The notes: generated by a model from the letters alone, not told the origin. A DNA stretch of 64,000 nt from Saccharolobus caldissimus (GCF_020886315.1 NZ_AP025226.1:1576001-1640000), one strand, 5' to 3'. Counted from the first letter of the stretch, positions 16,402 through 25,302 are shown. Numbers and translations are program-made.

Positions 16402-17898
16402 GTGAGAGCAGTTAGTGAAAATGCCCAGATTAAGATTATAGACATGGAGGCTGACGAAAAAACTATTGACGACGTAATAAAGGAAACTGTCTCGTTTCAA
16501 CCTAATATTGTAGGAATAACTCTGCATGCAACCGCAGCACATAACGTTTCCACTAGAATAGTTAAAGCTGTAAAAGAGCAAGTAAAAGATGTTATTACTA
16601 TTGCAGGCGGTCATCACGCCACTTTCGTTCCCTATCAAATAATAAGGGAAGGTTTTGATGTAGTCGTAATGGGAGAGGGGGATGAAACTATGATGGAGTT
16701 AACTAAAGCTATAGAAAACCATGAGGATTTTAGACAAATTAAGGGAATAGTATATAGAAATAAAGATGAGGAGATTGTTAGAACGCCTCCAAGACCGTTA
16801 ATTGAGGATTTAGACAAATTACCTATGCCTGCATTAGATCTAGTTGAAAGGGAAAAATATCCGATAAAAATATTCGGAGATAATCAATACGCTACATGTA
16901 TAGAGACTTCTAGAGGATGTCCTTATGCGTGCGACTTCTGTTCTGTTACTCCAACATGGGGCAATAAATGGAGAAATAAGTCTAATAAGAGAATAATAAA
17001 GGAGTTAAGATTAGCTAAAAAGTTAGGATATGATTGGGTGTTCTTCGTAGATGACATTTTCATAGTATGGCCTAATAGGAAACAAAGGGAGGAACTGTTT
17101 AAACTCATGATAGACGAGGACTTTAATATAAGGTTCATAACTCAAATGAGGGCAGACGTAACTGCGAGAAATCCGGAGTTAATAAAATTAGCAGCAGAGG
17201 CTGGTTTAAGAATATCATTTTTAGGAGCTGAAAGTGGATCGCAAGAGATCTTAAAGAAAATGCATAAGGGATTATCTGTTAGTGATACCGTTAAAGCGGT
17301 GAAGGTTCTTCACGATAACGGCGTATTAGTTCTAGTTGGACTAATTTTAGGAGCGCCATATGAGAGTTTAAAGGACATGATAGGTACAATTAAGTTTGCG
17401 TGGAAGCTAGGAGATTATGGGGCTGATGCTGTACAATTTAGTATTTATACTCCTTTACCAGGTACTAGGATATTCGATAAAGCATTAAGAGAAAAGTCTT
17501 TATTTACATTGAATTGGGATAGGTTTGACATTATCACACCAGTTATGAAGACTAAAGTGAATCCTTTAATTATACAAATACTAAGTGCTTATGGTACTTA
17601 TTTCTTCTATATAAGAAAATATTTGAAATCAAAGTTTAGAATAATTAAGTTAAAATATAACGGTGAAAAATTGGAGTTATTAAGGAGAGCTGAGAGATTC
17701 CTTTGGAAGAGAATGCCACATTACTTAAAAGACGCTTTTATAGGTTTACCAAAAGCATTAATTGAAACGTATAAATTATATAGGGCTGGAATGAAATTAT
17801 CTGAGGAATTAATAAATGAACTGTTACAAACATCTAATATGATAGTTTATCAGGATATTGGAGATAAAAATAGATATTTCAAGATTAAAACAGATTAG
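16402..17898 (+). CDS. B12-binding domain radical SAM protein, 5'-truncated by IS607
   Basis: 498 residues from a GTG; the frame is open back to the element boundary (coding residues GFLPTPLGLLQ) but holds no other good start. The N-terminal half is a cobalamin-binding Rossmann-like domain (VGITLHATAAHN, ITIAGGHHATF, VMGEGDETM), and the radical SAM cluster motif is CPYACDFC near residue 173. This architecture is shared by the GDGT ring synthases GrsA/GrsB of Sulfolobales, and the N-terminal sequence looks close to that group from memory. That function is an inference. About 35 N-terminal residues, including the first strand of the B12 domain, are missing, so activity is doubtful. Confidence 0.85.
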   Translation: MRAVSENAQIKIIDMEADEKTIDDVIKETVSFQPNIVGITLHATAAHNVSTRIVKAVKEQVKDVITIAGGHHATFVPYQIIREGFDVVVMGEGDETMMELTKAIENHEDFRQIKGIVYRNKDEEIVRTPPRPLIEDLDKLPMPALDLVEREKYPIKIFGDNQYATCIETSRGCPYACDFCSVTPTWGNKWRNKSNKRIIKELRLAKKLGYDWVFFVDDIFIVWPNRKQREELFKLMIDEDFNIRFITQMRADVTARNPELIKLAAEAGLRISFLGAESGSQEILKKMHKGLSVSDTVKAVKVLHDNGVLVLVGLILGAPYESLKDMIGTIKFAWKLGDYGADAVQFSIYTPLPGTRIFDKALREKSLFTLNWDRFDIITPVMKTKVNPLIIQILSAYGTYFFYIRKYLKSKFRIIKLKYNGEKLELLRRAERFLWKRMPHYLKDAFIGLPKALIETYKLYRAGMKLSEELINELLQTSNMIVYQDIGDKNRYFKIKTD

Positions 17899-17901
17899 TA
17901 T

Positions 17902-18777
17902 TTATACGAAACTTTCTATCATGTCACTTGCATCAATTTTTTTATTCCAATGTTTATAGTAAAAATTGGCCAATTTTTCCCACTCTTCTTTAGATAAAGA
18001 GAAATTATCGGTAAAGCACTTTAAAGTTTCCCGCATGATCATTCTATTTAATTCGTTATCTAATATGGGTACGTATGTAATCAAAGCGTTAAATGCCTTG
18101 TCTGGATATTCTAAGGTAAACCTAATGCTCCTCCTTAAGGCATCTAAAAATCCCCTTATTAAGTCTCTTTTCTTTCTCAAAGTTTCAGTTCTGGCTACTA
18201 GCACTAAATACCCGTAACTAGGTACTCCGTAATCTGTAAATCTAAAGAAGTTTACGTCTAGCCCCTTATATTTGGCCTCAACTACTTCATAGTTTTCGAA
18301 TGCTGCAAATGCTGCCTCCGCTTTATTTGACAATAGGGCATCTACTAAATAATAACTAGCTGGTATAACCTCTATTTCGTTAGGATCTATTTCAATTCCC
18401 TTATATTTAGCCATCTCTCTAATTATAATTTTCGTATACTTGCCCAGTGGTGTAGCAACTCTAATTCCCCTAAATTGCGAGAAATCCTTGATATTTGATT
18501 TTGTAATAATACCGAAACCCGTAATGAAATACTTTGCGAAGGCCTTAATTCGCAATCCATTTGCAACGGCCTCTGGCATGTGAATTGGCTCAGTTATTGC
18601 AATATCTAATTTTCCAGCTGATACTAATTTCATTCCAGCTTCGTGATTTACTGGCTCAACTATATGGAGATCAATACCCTCATCTTTAAAAAAACCTTGA
18701 TATAACCCAGCAAAGAATGGCAAGTGATCAACGTTCACGAACCATTCTAGAGATAAACCTAAGGTATCCATATACAA
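17902..18777 (-). CDS. NMT1/THI5-like substrate-binding domain protein
   Basis: This 291-residue protein has the periplasmic-binding-protein fold of the NMT1/THI5/SsuA family (LSLEWFVNVDHLPFFAGLYQ at residues 8-27, then AGKLDIAITEP). It has no signal peptide or lipobox, so it is likely cytosolic, as are THI5-type proteins linked to the pyrimidine moiety of thiamine. No ABC permease or ATPase partner is adjacent, which also favours a cytosolic role. It is convergent with the radical SAM gene with only 3 bp between stops. The precise function is uncertain. Confidence 0.75.
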   Translation of the reverse strand: MYMDTLGLSLEWFVNVDHLPFFAGLYQGFFKDEGIDLHIVEPVNHEAGMKLVSAGKLDIAITEPIHMPEAVANGLRIKAFAKYFITGFGIITKSNIKDFSQFRGIRVATPLGKYTKIIIREMAKYKGIEIDPNEIEVIPASYYLVDALLSNKAEAAFAAFENYEVVEAKYKGLDVNFFRFTDYGVPSYGYLVLVARTETLRKKRDLIRGFLDALRRSIRFTLEYPDKAFNALITYVPILDNELNRMIMRETLKCFTDNFSLSKEEWEKLANFYYKHWNKKIDASDMIESFV

Positions 18778-18965
18778 ATTTCCACCTAGAGTAATATAAC
18801 CTTTTATTAATGTTATAAGCGTGTAAGCGTGTGTAAAATTCTAAATATCCCTTTATTATTAAAACGTGACATATTCTAGTTTATATAAAATATTGCTATA
18901 ACAATACGAATTAATATTTAAATATACTAGCTAAAGCTTATTAAGTTAAAAATAACATATAAACT

Positions 18966-20492
18966 ATGGACTCTACAATAATGGACTATAATCTCAATAT
19001 TAAATCTATATTTTGGAGAGTTGAAAAACTATACAAGGATAAGGAAATAATTTCTAGAACCCATGAAGGAATAAAAAGATATACATATGGGGATTTTGCC
19101 TTAAGAGTTAGAAAACTAGCTAGAATGTTAGAAAGTAAAAATCTTGTAAGAAGTAGAGTAGCATCAATAGCGTGGAATACGCATAGGCATTTAGAATTAT
19201 ACTTTGCAGTTCCACTTTTAGGCGGAATATTACATACCGTTAACGTGAGGTTCCATAAAACTGAAATGGATTATGTAATTACCGAAATGGACGATAAAGC
19301 AGTATTCACGGATAAGGATATAGAATATAAGAGTGATAAAATACCAGTTTATATATTTGATGAAAAATACGATGATGAAATTGAGTCTCAAGAACCAATA
19401 AAAGATTTTCCAGATATAGATGAAAGGCAAGGAGCAATAGCATGTTTCACCTCTGGAACTACGGGAAAACCTAAAGGGGTTATATACAGTCATAGAAGTA
19501 TATTCATTCACTCTCTTTCCCTTTTAGCTCAAGATGTTTTAGGGATATCGTCATCTGATGTTGTATTACCAATAGTGCCCATGTTTCACATATCTGCATG
19601 GGATTTGCCCTTTGCCTCATTAATGACTGGAGCTAAATTAGTATTGCCAGGACCTAGACCTAAGGCTGAGGATATAGTTAACCTAATAAAAGATTATAAG
19701 GTGACCATAGGAATCGCAGCACCTACTGTTTGGATTGACGTTGTTGCCTATGTAGAGAGAGAAAAATTAGATCTATCACCCCTAAAAGTAGTAGTAACTG
19801 GAGGAGCTGAACCACCTTTAGGGTTAATTAAAAAGTTAAGAGAATATGGTGTTAAAACATATCACGCGTGGGGAATGACAGAAACCGAGGCTATAGCTAC
19901 TATAAATAAGAGTGATGATATTAATAAAATGTCAGAGCAGGGATATCCAATCTTCGGTTTTGAAATTTCGTTAGTAGATGCTGAAGGAAAGGAATTACCT
20001 TGGGATGGAAAATCCGCAGGAGAATTGGTAGTAAGAGGTGCTTTCGTTACTAAAAAGTACTTTAATAACCCCTCTAATATACTCTTAAATAATACGTGGT
20101 TTAAGACGGGAGACGTAGTAAAGATTTACCCAGATGGAAGTATTAAGGTAGTAGATAGGCTTAAGGATTTGATTAAGAGCGGTGGAGAATGGATAAGCAG
20201 TGTAGATCTAGAGAACGCTATAATGTCTTATGATAAGGTTTTAGAAGCCGTAGTAGTTGGCATACCGGATGAGAAATGGGGAGAGAGACCTATTGCATTA
20301 GTAGTTAAAAAGCCTGGAAAGGAAGTAAGTGCTGAAGAGATAATAGACTATCTAAAGTCCTTAAACAGATTCCCTAAGTGGTGGCTGCCAGATAAGATAA
20401 TATTTGTAGATTCAATACCTAAAACCAGTACTGGAAAGCTGGATAAAAAAGTAATAAGAGATATGGTAAAGTCTATGCTAAATTTGCGTTAG
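18966..20492 (+). CDS. AMP-dependent acyl-CoA synthetase
   Basis: This 508-residue ANL-family enzyme activates a carboxylic acid, probably medium- or long-chain, to its CoA thioester through an acyl-adenylate. The P-loop is CFTSGTTGKPKGVIYSH near residue 160, with A-motifs YHAWGMTETE and TGDVVKIYPDG, and the C-terminal catalytic Lys in PKTSTGKLDKK. It is one of three such enzymes in the window, the other two lying in the 36-46 kb cluster. It is a single gene, convergent with the AAA ATPase (14 bp between the stops). Chain-length preference is unknown. Confidence 0.92.
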   Translation: MDSTIMDYNLNIKSIFWRVEKLYKDKEIISRTHEGIKRYTYGDFALRVRKLARMLESKNLVRSRVASIAWNTHRHLELYFAVPLLGGILHTVNVRFHKTEMDYVITEMDDKAVFTDKDIEYKSDKIPVYIFDEKYDDEIESQEPIKDFPDIDERQGAIACFTSGTTGKPKGVIYSHRSIFIHSLSLLAQDVLGISSSDVVLPIVPMFHISAWDLPFASLMTGAKLVLPGPRPKAEDIVNLIKDYKVTIGIAAPTVWIDVVAYVEREKLDLSPLKVVVTGGAEPPLGLIKKLREYGVKTYHAWGMTETEAIATINKSDDINKMSEQGYPIFGFEISLVDAEGKELPWDGKSAGELVVRGAFVTKKYFNNPSNILLNNTWFKTGDVVKIYPDGSIKVVDRLKDLIKSGGEWISSVDLENAIMSYDKVLEAVVVGIPDEKWGERPIALVVKKPGKEVSAEEIIDYLKSLNRFPKWWLPDKIIFVDSIPKTSTGKLDKKVIRDMVKSMLNLR

Positions 20493-20506
20493 TAATAAAT
20501 TCTTTT

Positions 20507-22246
20507 TCACTTCCTTTCAAATCCGAATTTACTATATAACGCTAAGGTTTGACTATCTAGGCTGGGTTTTACTCTTTTCAATACCTCAATGAAGTCCTCT
20601 AATTTTACCTCTAATCTAACGTTCCCGGTTACTGAGGCTTCCTTTAGCAAATTCCTCTTGATTTCCTCAATTACTAATTTTAAGTCAGCAGGAGTATAAT
20701 ATTCTGTCATCTCTGCAACCTTTTCAATTACCTCCTTACTGATAATTAAACCCTTACTTAAAACTTCTAATACTTTCTCCCTTCCCTCCTTATTTGGAGG
20801 AGGAACGTAAATTATTTTATCAAATCTTCCAGCCCTCAGTATTGCTGGATCTAAATCCCAAGGCCTGTTTGTCGCTCCGACTACTATAACGTTATGCATC
20901 TCCCTTAATCCGTCCATTTGTCTTAATAATTCTGTTAATGCATTCCTCCACTCGTTTGCCATTCTATTTTTAGCTATCATATCTATCTCATCTATGAATA
21001 TTATTGCTGGTGAGTTATCGAGAGCTGTGTAGAATTTTTCTGCTATTATTTTAGGGGCTTCTAAGGGACCTGCTGAACTTACTTCCTCTCCTGAAATTTC
21101 TATGAAATTAAACTTTAAATCGTTAGCTAAGGCCTTAGCTATACTAGTCTTTCCAGTACCTGGTGGACCATACAATAATATTCCCTTTACCGGACTTACT
21201 CCTAATTTTTCCGCGAATTGTTTATTAAGTATAGGTAGTTCTATAGACTCCTTTATAATCTTCTTAACTTCCTCTAAATCACCTAAATCATCCCATGTCA
21301 CGTTAGGGACTCCGTAGGTTTTAATAATTAATTTACTCCTCTCATACTTCCTTGCTATGTTTTCGAATTTTATTATAGTTGAAAGTTGAATTGAAGGTTT
21401 ATATTTATCTATTTCGCTAAGGAAGTCTTCAGTTGTGGGATTTACATTCCTGCTTAGTACTTTATCTACTATGTTTTTAATGTCAGCTGGAGAAAATCTT
21501 TCACTTCTCTTAGCTAATAATGCATAATCTATCCCATCCCTCTTAATATATCCCTTCCATATCTCCTCTCTGCTCTTCTCGTCAGGCAATGGGACGTAAA
21601 TTATTTCGTCAAATCTGCCTGGTCTTAAGAACGCCTCATCTATTTCCTGAGGAACGTTAGTTGCACCTATTACTAATACTCTTAAATTTTTATCGTGAAG
21701 ATCTTGAAGTCTCATCAACATTATGTTTACGAGCCTATGTGTAACCTCATGTAAATCATCCTGCCTACTCATGGCTAAACTGTCCAATTCGTCTATGAAG
21801 ACCACTGCTGGAGTATTAGCTTCAACCTGGTCGAAAAAAGTATCTAAGAGGAATTCGCTTTCTCCATACCACTTACTTAATATCTTACTGGGTCTTAACT
21901 CGAAATACGCCCAACCTAATTTATTGGCTAACGCCTTTGCTAAGGTAGTCTTTCCAGTTCCAGGGGGACCGAAGAGAATTACGCCATAGGTTCTTCCTTC
22001 TTGTACTATTTTCACTATTTCCTCTAACCTATTTTTGACGTCCTTTAAATCATAAACGTCATCCCATTTAACGTTAGGAATATAAATTTTAGCTCTTTCT
22101 TTTCTTATATTTCTATTTCCTATCATCATTCTCCTAGAGAAATATATCCAAAAGATTATTGGAACTAAGAAGAAGAGAAGTGTAAGAATTATCTCCGCAA
22201 TTAGTTGTATTAAGGTGTTACTTAATCCTACTGTTATGAATGGCAT
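20507..22246 (-). CDS. membrane-anchored tandem AAA+ ATPase (Cdc48/VAT-like)
   Basis: This 579-residue protein has an N-terminal transmembrane helix (about residues 10-36) and two full AAA domains. D1 has GPPGTGKTTLAKALA and VVFIDELD; D2 has GPPGTGKTSIAKALA and IIFIDEID; both have the second region of homology with Arg (FLRPGRFDEI, ILRAGRFDKI). Unlike VAT/Cdc48 it lacks the large N-terminal substrate domain (double-psi barrel), which the membrane helix seems to replace. By analogy with FtsH it could extract or unfold membrane proteins for degradation, but it has no protease domain. The upstream region contains a candidate structured RNA. Confidence 0.9.
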   Translation of the reverse strand: MPFITVGLSNTLIQLIAEIILTLLFFLVPIIFWIYFSRRMMIGNRNIRKERAKIYIPNVKWDDVYDLKDVKNRLEEIVKIVQEGRTYGVILFGPPGTGKTTLAKALANKLGWAYFELRPSKILSKWYGESEFLLDTFFDQVEANTPAVVFIDELDSLAMSRQDDLHEVTHRLVNIMLMRLQDLHDKNLRVLVIGATNVPQEIDEAFLRPGRFDEIIYVPLPDEKSREEIWKGYIKRDGIDYALLAKRSERFSPADIKNIVDKVLSRNVNPTTEDFLSEIDKYKPSIQLSTIIKFENIARKYERSKLIIKTYGVPNVTWDDLGDLEEVKKIIKESIELPILNKQFAEKLGVSPVKGILLYGPPGTGKTSIAKALANDLKFNFIEISGEEVSSAGPLEAPKIIAEKFYTALDNSPAIIFIDEIDMIAKNRMANEWRNALTELLRQMDGLREMHNVIVVGATNRPWDLDPAILRAGRFDKIIYVPPPNKEGREKVLEVLSKGLIISKEVIEKVAEMTEYYTPADLKLVIEEIKRNLLKEASVTGNVRLEVKLEDFIEVLKRVKPSLDSQTLALYSKFGFERK

Positions 22247-22681
22247 ATCAAATATATATCAAACTAAAAACTTTTATTTTTTAAAAAAGGCCCATGAGGA
22301 ACCTCATTGTCGTCCGCTTACACGGACTTCATACTCAGCCCTCATGGGCTATCTAAAAATAATTAATTTTTAAAACACTAATAAGTATTTCTTTCAATAT
22401 CTTTTAAGATTATGCAGATTTATATCCTTCCCTTACCCTATCAGCTAATTCTCTATATATGTATAAGATTATACAAGTATAGTATATCCTTTAAAATATA
22501 TAACTAGCGCGGAGAACTCTTTACTTGGTTATATAAAAATCCACTTCCAAATTTTACGTAATGCTTTCCCTTTAACTTCCGATAAAAATTTTTCTAATAC
22601 ACTTTTTAATTAAACTTGAGATCTGGGATAGTATTTAATTTCATCTACTAAACTTCAAGGTAATGTTATAAAAACTTCAAT
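22247..22681. other. intergenic region around the candidate RNA
   Basis: Besides the hairpin RNA this region holds the AAA ATPase promoter (TTTAAAAAATAAAA near 22275-22288 on the minus strand) and otherwise AT-rich sequence. A 25-codon minus-strand frame ending ELADRVREGYKSA (stop at 22410-22412) has no start codon and is not called. Confidence 0.4.
22286..22354 (-). ncRNA. candidate structured non-coding RNA
   Basis: A perfect 10-bp stem (GCCCATGAGG at 22290-22299 with CCTCATGGGC at 22340-22349) encloses two 12-nt internal-loop strands and a 5-bp apical hairpin (GTCCG 22312-22316 with CGGAC 22323-22327, 6-nt loop). On the minus strand the stem is followed by a run of T, and a TTTTAAAAA box lies about 20-25 bases upstream, giving a plausible complete small transcription unit. 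The GC content stands out from the surroundings. It does not fit box C/D consensus. It could be an H/ACA-like or regulatory RNA or a small repeat. Confidence 0.45.
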
Positions 22682-22703
22682 GTGAAAAAATTTTCCGAAA
22701 ATA

Positions 22704-22712
22704 CTTATAAAT
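22704..22712 (+). promoter_or_regulatory. TATA box fixing a leaderless start at 22733
   Basis: CTTATAAAT is centred 25 bases before the ATG at 22733. This places the transcript start at that codon and rules out the in-frame GTG at 22682, which lies upstream of the box. Confidence 0.6.
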
Positions 22713-22732
22713 TGGATTTCTTATTAATTAAT

Positions 22733-23038
22733 ATGCACTATGCAAAACGAAAAAGAGGAACGATGGAAATAATGCTAGAAATTTTAAAGAGTTGTGAGGA
22801 TCAATGTGGTATAACAAAGGTAATTTATGGGGCAGGTGTAAATTATTTAGTAGCACAAAAATATGTAGATCAGTTGGTTAAAATAGGTGCTTTAAATGTA
22901 AAAACAGATGGAGAAAGGAAGTATTATGTAATTACAGAAAAGGGAAAAATACTTAAAGGGCATATTGAACAATTCTTAAAACTCAGACAAGATTTAGATG
23001 AAGTAAGGAGTAAAGTTATAGAGTTATTAAGGCAATAA
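22733..23038 (+). CDS. winged-helix transcriptional regulator (HTH_45-like)
   Basis: 101 residues from the leaderless ATG. The pattern MEIMLEILKSC, then GITKVIYGAGVNYLVAQKYVDQLVKIGAL, then KYYVITEKGKILKGHIEQF is the helix-turn-helix, recognition helix and wing of small archaeal winged-helix regulators. A C-terminal helix rich in charged residues (LRQDLDEVRSKVIELLRQ) probably dimerises. The longer reading from GTG 22682 adds 17 residues that lie across its own promoter and is unlikely. Targets are unknown; it stands alone between the AAA ATPase and an SRPBCC-like gene. Confidence 0.75.
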   Translation: MHYAKRKRGTMEIMLEILKSCEDQCGITKVIYGAGVNYLVAQKYVDQLVKIGALNVKTDGERKYYVITEKGKILKGHIEQFLKLRQDLDEVRSKVIELLRQ

Positions 23039-23050
23039 TTTTTAGAAAAA

Positions 23051-23455
23051 TCAGATTTTTCGTTTAATTCTCTCTAACCTTATTAGTTCATCAAATACCT
23101 TTTGTAACTTGTTTAATTTCCTCTCAATTGATATCCTTAACGGCAAATAGATCACTGAAAGGTCTATTTCAACTAATATTTTCACCCTTCCCTCTAATCC
23201 ATTAATGATAATCTTCCCGATCAGGTTAGGTCTCTCGAAATCCAATACATAGGTTATATTACTTCCTACAAATTCTCTTATAGTTAAGACTACTGGTAAT
23301 CCTTTAACGTCACCTTTCGCATAAAAGGAACCGTCAATCCTTTCAGTTAAAATTTTAATAGGAAGAATTAACGGTAATGTGAATCTAGCGTCGGAAAGAA
23401 TTTTAAGTACCGCATCAATTTCATGACTAGTCACTATCTCTTTCTCAATAATCAT
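23051..23455 (-). CDS. SRPBCC-like hypothetical protein (DUF3211-type)
   Basis: This 134-residue protein with no transmembrane segment has the alternating beta pattern and long C-terminal helix (LPLRISIERKLNKLQKVFDE) of START/SRPBCC folds. The start EKEIVTSHEIDAVLKILSDA resembles the Sulfolobales family DUF3211 as I recall it. A decayed paralogue lies at 51960-52360 and shares LKILSDxxFTL and the ending EEIRLERxKRKI. A role in binding a hydrophobic ligand is possible but unproven. It converges with the winged-helix gene. Confidence 0.6.
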   Translation of the reverse strand: MIIEKEIVTSHEIDAVLKILSDARFTLPLILPIKILTERIDGSFYAKGDVKGLPVVLTIREFVGSNITYVLDFERPNLIGKIIINGLEGRVKILVEIDLSVIYLPLRISIERKLNKLQKVFDELIRLERIKRKI

Positions 23456-23868
23456 TTAGTAAAAATTTACATTTATAGCTAATAAATCTTTATACATACT
23501 CTAAAACGGGTAGATAATATTTTAGTTAATCCATAATAAATCTAATGAAAATAGAGAAAATCTTTCATTAATTAATGATTATTAATTAAAAATTTTTTAA
23601 AGCGTATTAAATTAAGGGATAAAAGGTTTATATTCACGATATAAAAAAGGTCTAATATTAATTGATAAAATTTTTTCAATCTTTATTACGTTAATGATTA
23701 GCATAATCTAAATGCTTTTCAACATAAAAATAAAATGTAATAAATTAAATGGTTACATGAGATATTCTCAACAAAATTATATGCTAAAATTAAATAATGT
23801 GATTTAAAACAATAATTTCTATACAGCTTAATTAGCATTAAGTTATAATACTAAACAAAAAGGGAAAA
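23456..23868. other. 413-bp intergenic region
   Basis: This is extremely AT-rich, with self-complementary ATTAATTAAT stretches near 23568-23590. No gene, RNA or repeat was recognised. Confidence 0.4.
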
Positions 23869-24153
23869 TTAAACGTAAAAAATTTCCCTAAATGTCCCAT
23901 TACCATTTTTATATACTATTTCTACATGGCTTATGTCCTTTAATTCCGTCTTAATTTTAACCTCCTCGTTTGGCTTTAATGTTTTATTAACTTTTTCCGT
24001 GAACGAGACAGTTCTTAACGCTGTTCTCTCTTCAATTGTAATTACCGTAACTTCGTATTTTATGTTAACTTCTAATAGAGTTAAGGGACTTTTGCCTATA
24101 TTTTTTATAACTAGATAGTCATCTTGTAATGAAATTAAAATTGGAGAAGTCAT
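23869..24153 (-). CDS. hypothetical protein in ATP synthase gene cluster
   Basis: This 94-residue protein overlaps the stop of the preceding gene by 4 bp, so it belongs to the same operon as the ATP synthase proteolipid. It is predicted all-beta (DDYLVIKNIGKSPLTLLEV, LKPNEEVKIKTEL), resembling a small immunoglobulin-like or CARDB-type fold. No membrane segment is seen. Function is unknown; an accessory role in the A-type ATP synthase is only suggested by position. Confidence 0.6.
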   Translation of the reverse strand: MTSPILISLQDDYLVIKNIGKSPLTLLEVNIKYEVTVITIEERTALRTVSFTEKVNKTLKPNEEVKIKTELKDISHVEIVYKNGNGTFREIFYV

Positions 24154-24998
24154 AATATCACCCTCTTTCTTAACTTTAATTCGTAAATCTTGTTTGTGAT
24201 TTCCATCATAGTCATTGTTAAAAGTATTAGAGCAGAAATGAAACTTAGGGGAGATTGTGGACCTTGAATTTCAAATAAATACTTTACATCATTTTTAATC
24301 TTTCTTAATGCATTGCTTTTGATTTCAGCTAGCTCGTTAACATTCTTCTGACTAACGTCTTCTATTAAGTCCTCTAATTGTTGCTTTGTAAATTTACACG
24401 CTATATCCAAAGCTTTTCTATATCTTAAGGCATATATAAGTGCAATGTAATCATAATATGGGCATAAAATTTTATTTAATATATTCGATTTAAATTTCTT
24501 TATTTTATATATAAAGTACAAATGCAAATTTGTTCTTAATTCCTCAATACTAGAGGCGGATTGAGAGAAGTCTAATGCTTCACTGAAAACTGTCCCCTTT
24601 AATGAGTCCTTTAACTCTTGAATAGATGACACATCAGAAAGCTTTTGCAATTCATTATTTACAATTAAATTTCTATTTATTTTTATACCATTTTTTATAC
24701 ATGATATTATATATTCGAAGTCCTCAATTGATGCATAGTAATAAATTAAGTTAGCAATTTTATGATAACTTTTCCAAACCAGTGAGTAGTCTGTAAGCTT
24801 TTTTATTAAGGAAATGTAAAACCTCCTCACTTCTCTCTCTAATATCTCCTCATTTTCGATTTTACCTCTAATTACCCCCTTTTGTGATAATAGGGAAACT
24901 AGATCGTCATAGCTGTCAACGTTAACATCAAAGATATAAGGACCTAAAGTCTTAGACACTGAGTAAAGGAATTCAGATACTGGTAACGTGAGTATCAC
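24150..24998 (-). CDS. probable A-type ATP synthase subunit C (V-ATPase d-like)
   Basis: This 282-residue protein is mostly helical, with a pattern of paired aromatic residues (LIYYYASIEDFEYIISCIKNG, YDYIALIYALRYRKA) like subunit C/d, which forms the socket between the central stalk and the membrane ring. It is encoded 1 bp after the proteolipid gene, which supports this. It is shorter than the usual ~340 residues, and the similarity is weak to the eye. The alternative is a Sulfolobales-specific stalk or assembly protein. Confidence 0.5.
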   Translation of the reverse strand: MILTLPVSEFLYSVSKTLGPYIFDVNVDSYDDLVSLLSQKGVIRGKIENEEILEREVRRFYISLIKKLTDYSLVWKSYHKIANLIYYYASIEDFEYIISCIKNGIKINRNLIVNNELQKLSDVSSIQELKDSLKGTVFSEALDFSQSASSIEELRTNLHLYFIYKIKKFKSNILNKILCPYYDYIALIYALRYRKALDIACKFTKQQLEDLIEDVSQKNVNELAEIKSNALRKIKNDVKYLFEIQGPQSPLSFISALILLTMTMMEITNKIYELKLRKRVIL

Positions 24999-24999
24999 C

Positions 25000-25302
25000 T
25001 CACTTTAAACTCATTATAAGGAAGAGAGCTAATAATCCGTAAATTGCAATCCCCTCGGCTAATGCTATGATTAGCAAGGCATAACTAAACGCCTCTCTTT
25101 TCTCAGCTATGATTCCCATAGCAGCAGCTCCAGATAGTCCTACAGCTATTCCAGCACCTATTGCTGCTAATCCCATTGCAAGTCCCATCCCTATAGGAAC
25201 GTTAACTGCAGATGGATCTGAAGAGGAAGCAAAACTAATCGCGGATATTAATGGAGAGAATAATAGTAATAAAAGTAAGTATCCAGTTCTCATTTTAACC
25301 AC
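25000..25302 (-). CDS. atpK: A-type ATP synthase proteolipid subunit K/c
   Basis: About 100 residues: a cleavable-looking signal segment (LLLLLLFSPLISAISFASS) followed by two transmembrane helices of the rotor ring. The first is glycine-rich (GMGLAMGLAAIGAGIAVGLSGAAAMG); the second carries the ion-binding Glu in IALAEGIAIYGLLA. A signal peptide on the proteolipid is known for Sulfolobales. The reading starts at a GTG about 28 bases after a TATA box (TATTTAAAT near 25330), which fits a leaderless start; an ATG three codons later is the alternative. It heads a three-gene operon. Confidence 0.88.
   Translation of the reverse strand: MVKMRTGYLLLLLLFSPLISAISFASSSDPSAVNVPIGMGLAMGLAAIGAGIAVGLSGAAAMGIIAEKREAFSYALLIIALAEGIAIYGLLALFLIMSLK

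Noticed and set aside
22286-22354. Box C/D guide RNA for the hairpin element
   Set aside because: No pair of proper C (RTGATGA) and D (CTGA) boxes at the right spacing; kept only as an unclassified RNA.
22410-22486. Minus-strand 25-codon frame ending ELADRVREGYKSA
   Set aside because: No start codon and no upstream continuation; may be a gene scrap but cannot be supported.
22682-22732. GTG start extending the winged-helix regulator by 17 residues
   Set aside because: The TATA box at 22704-22712 lies within it, so the transcript cannot include that start.
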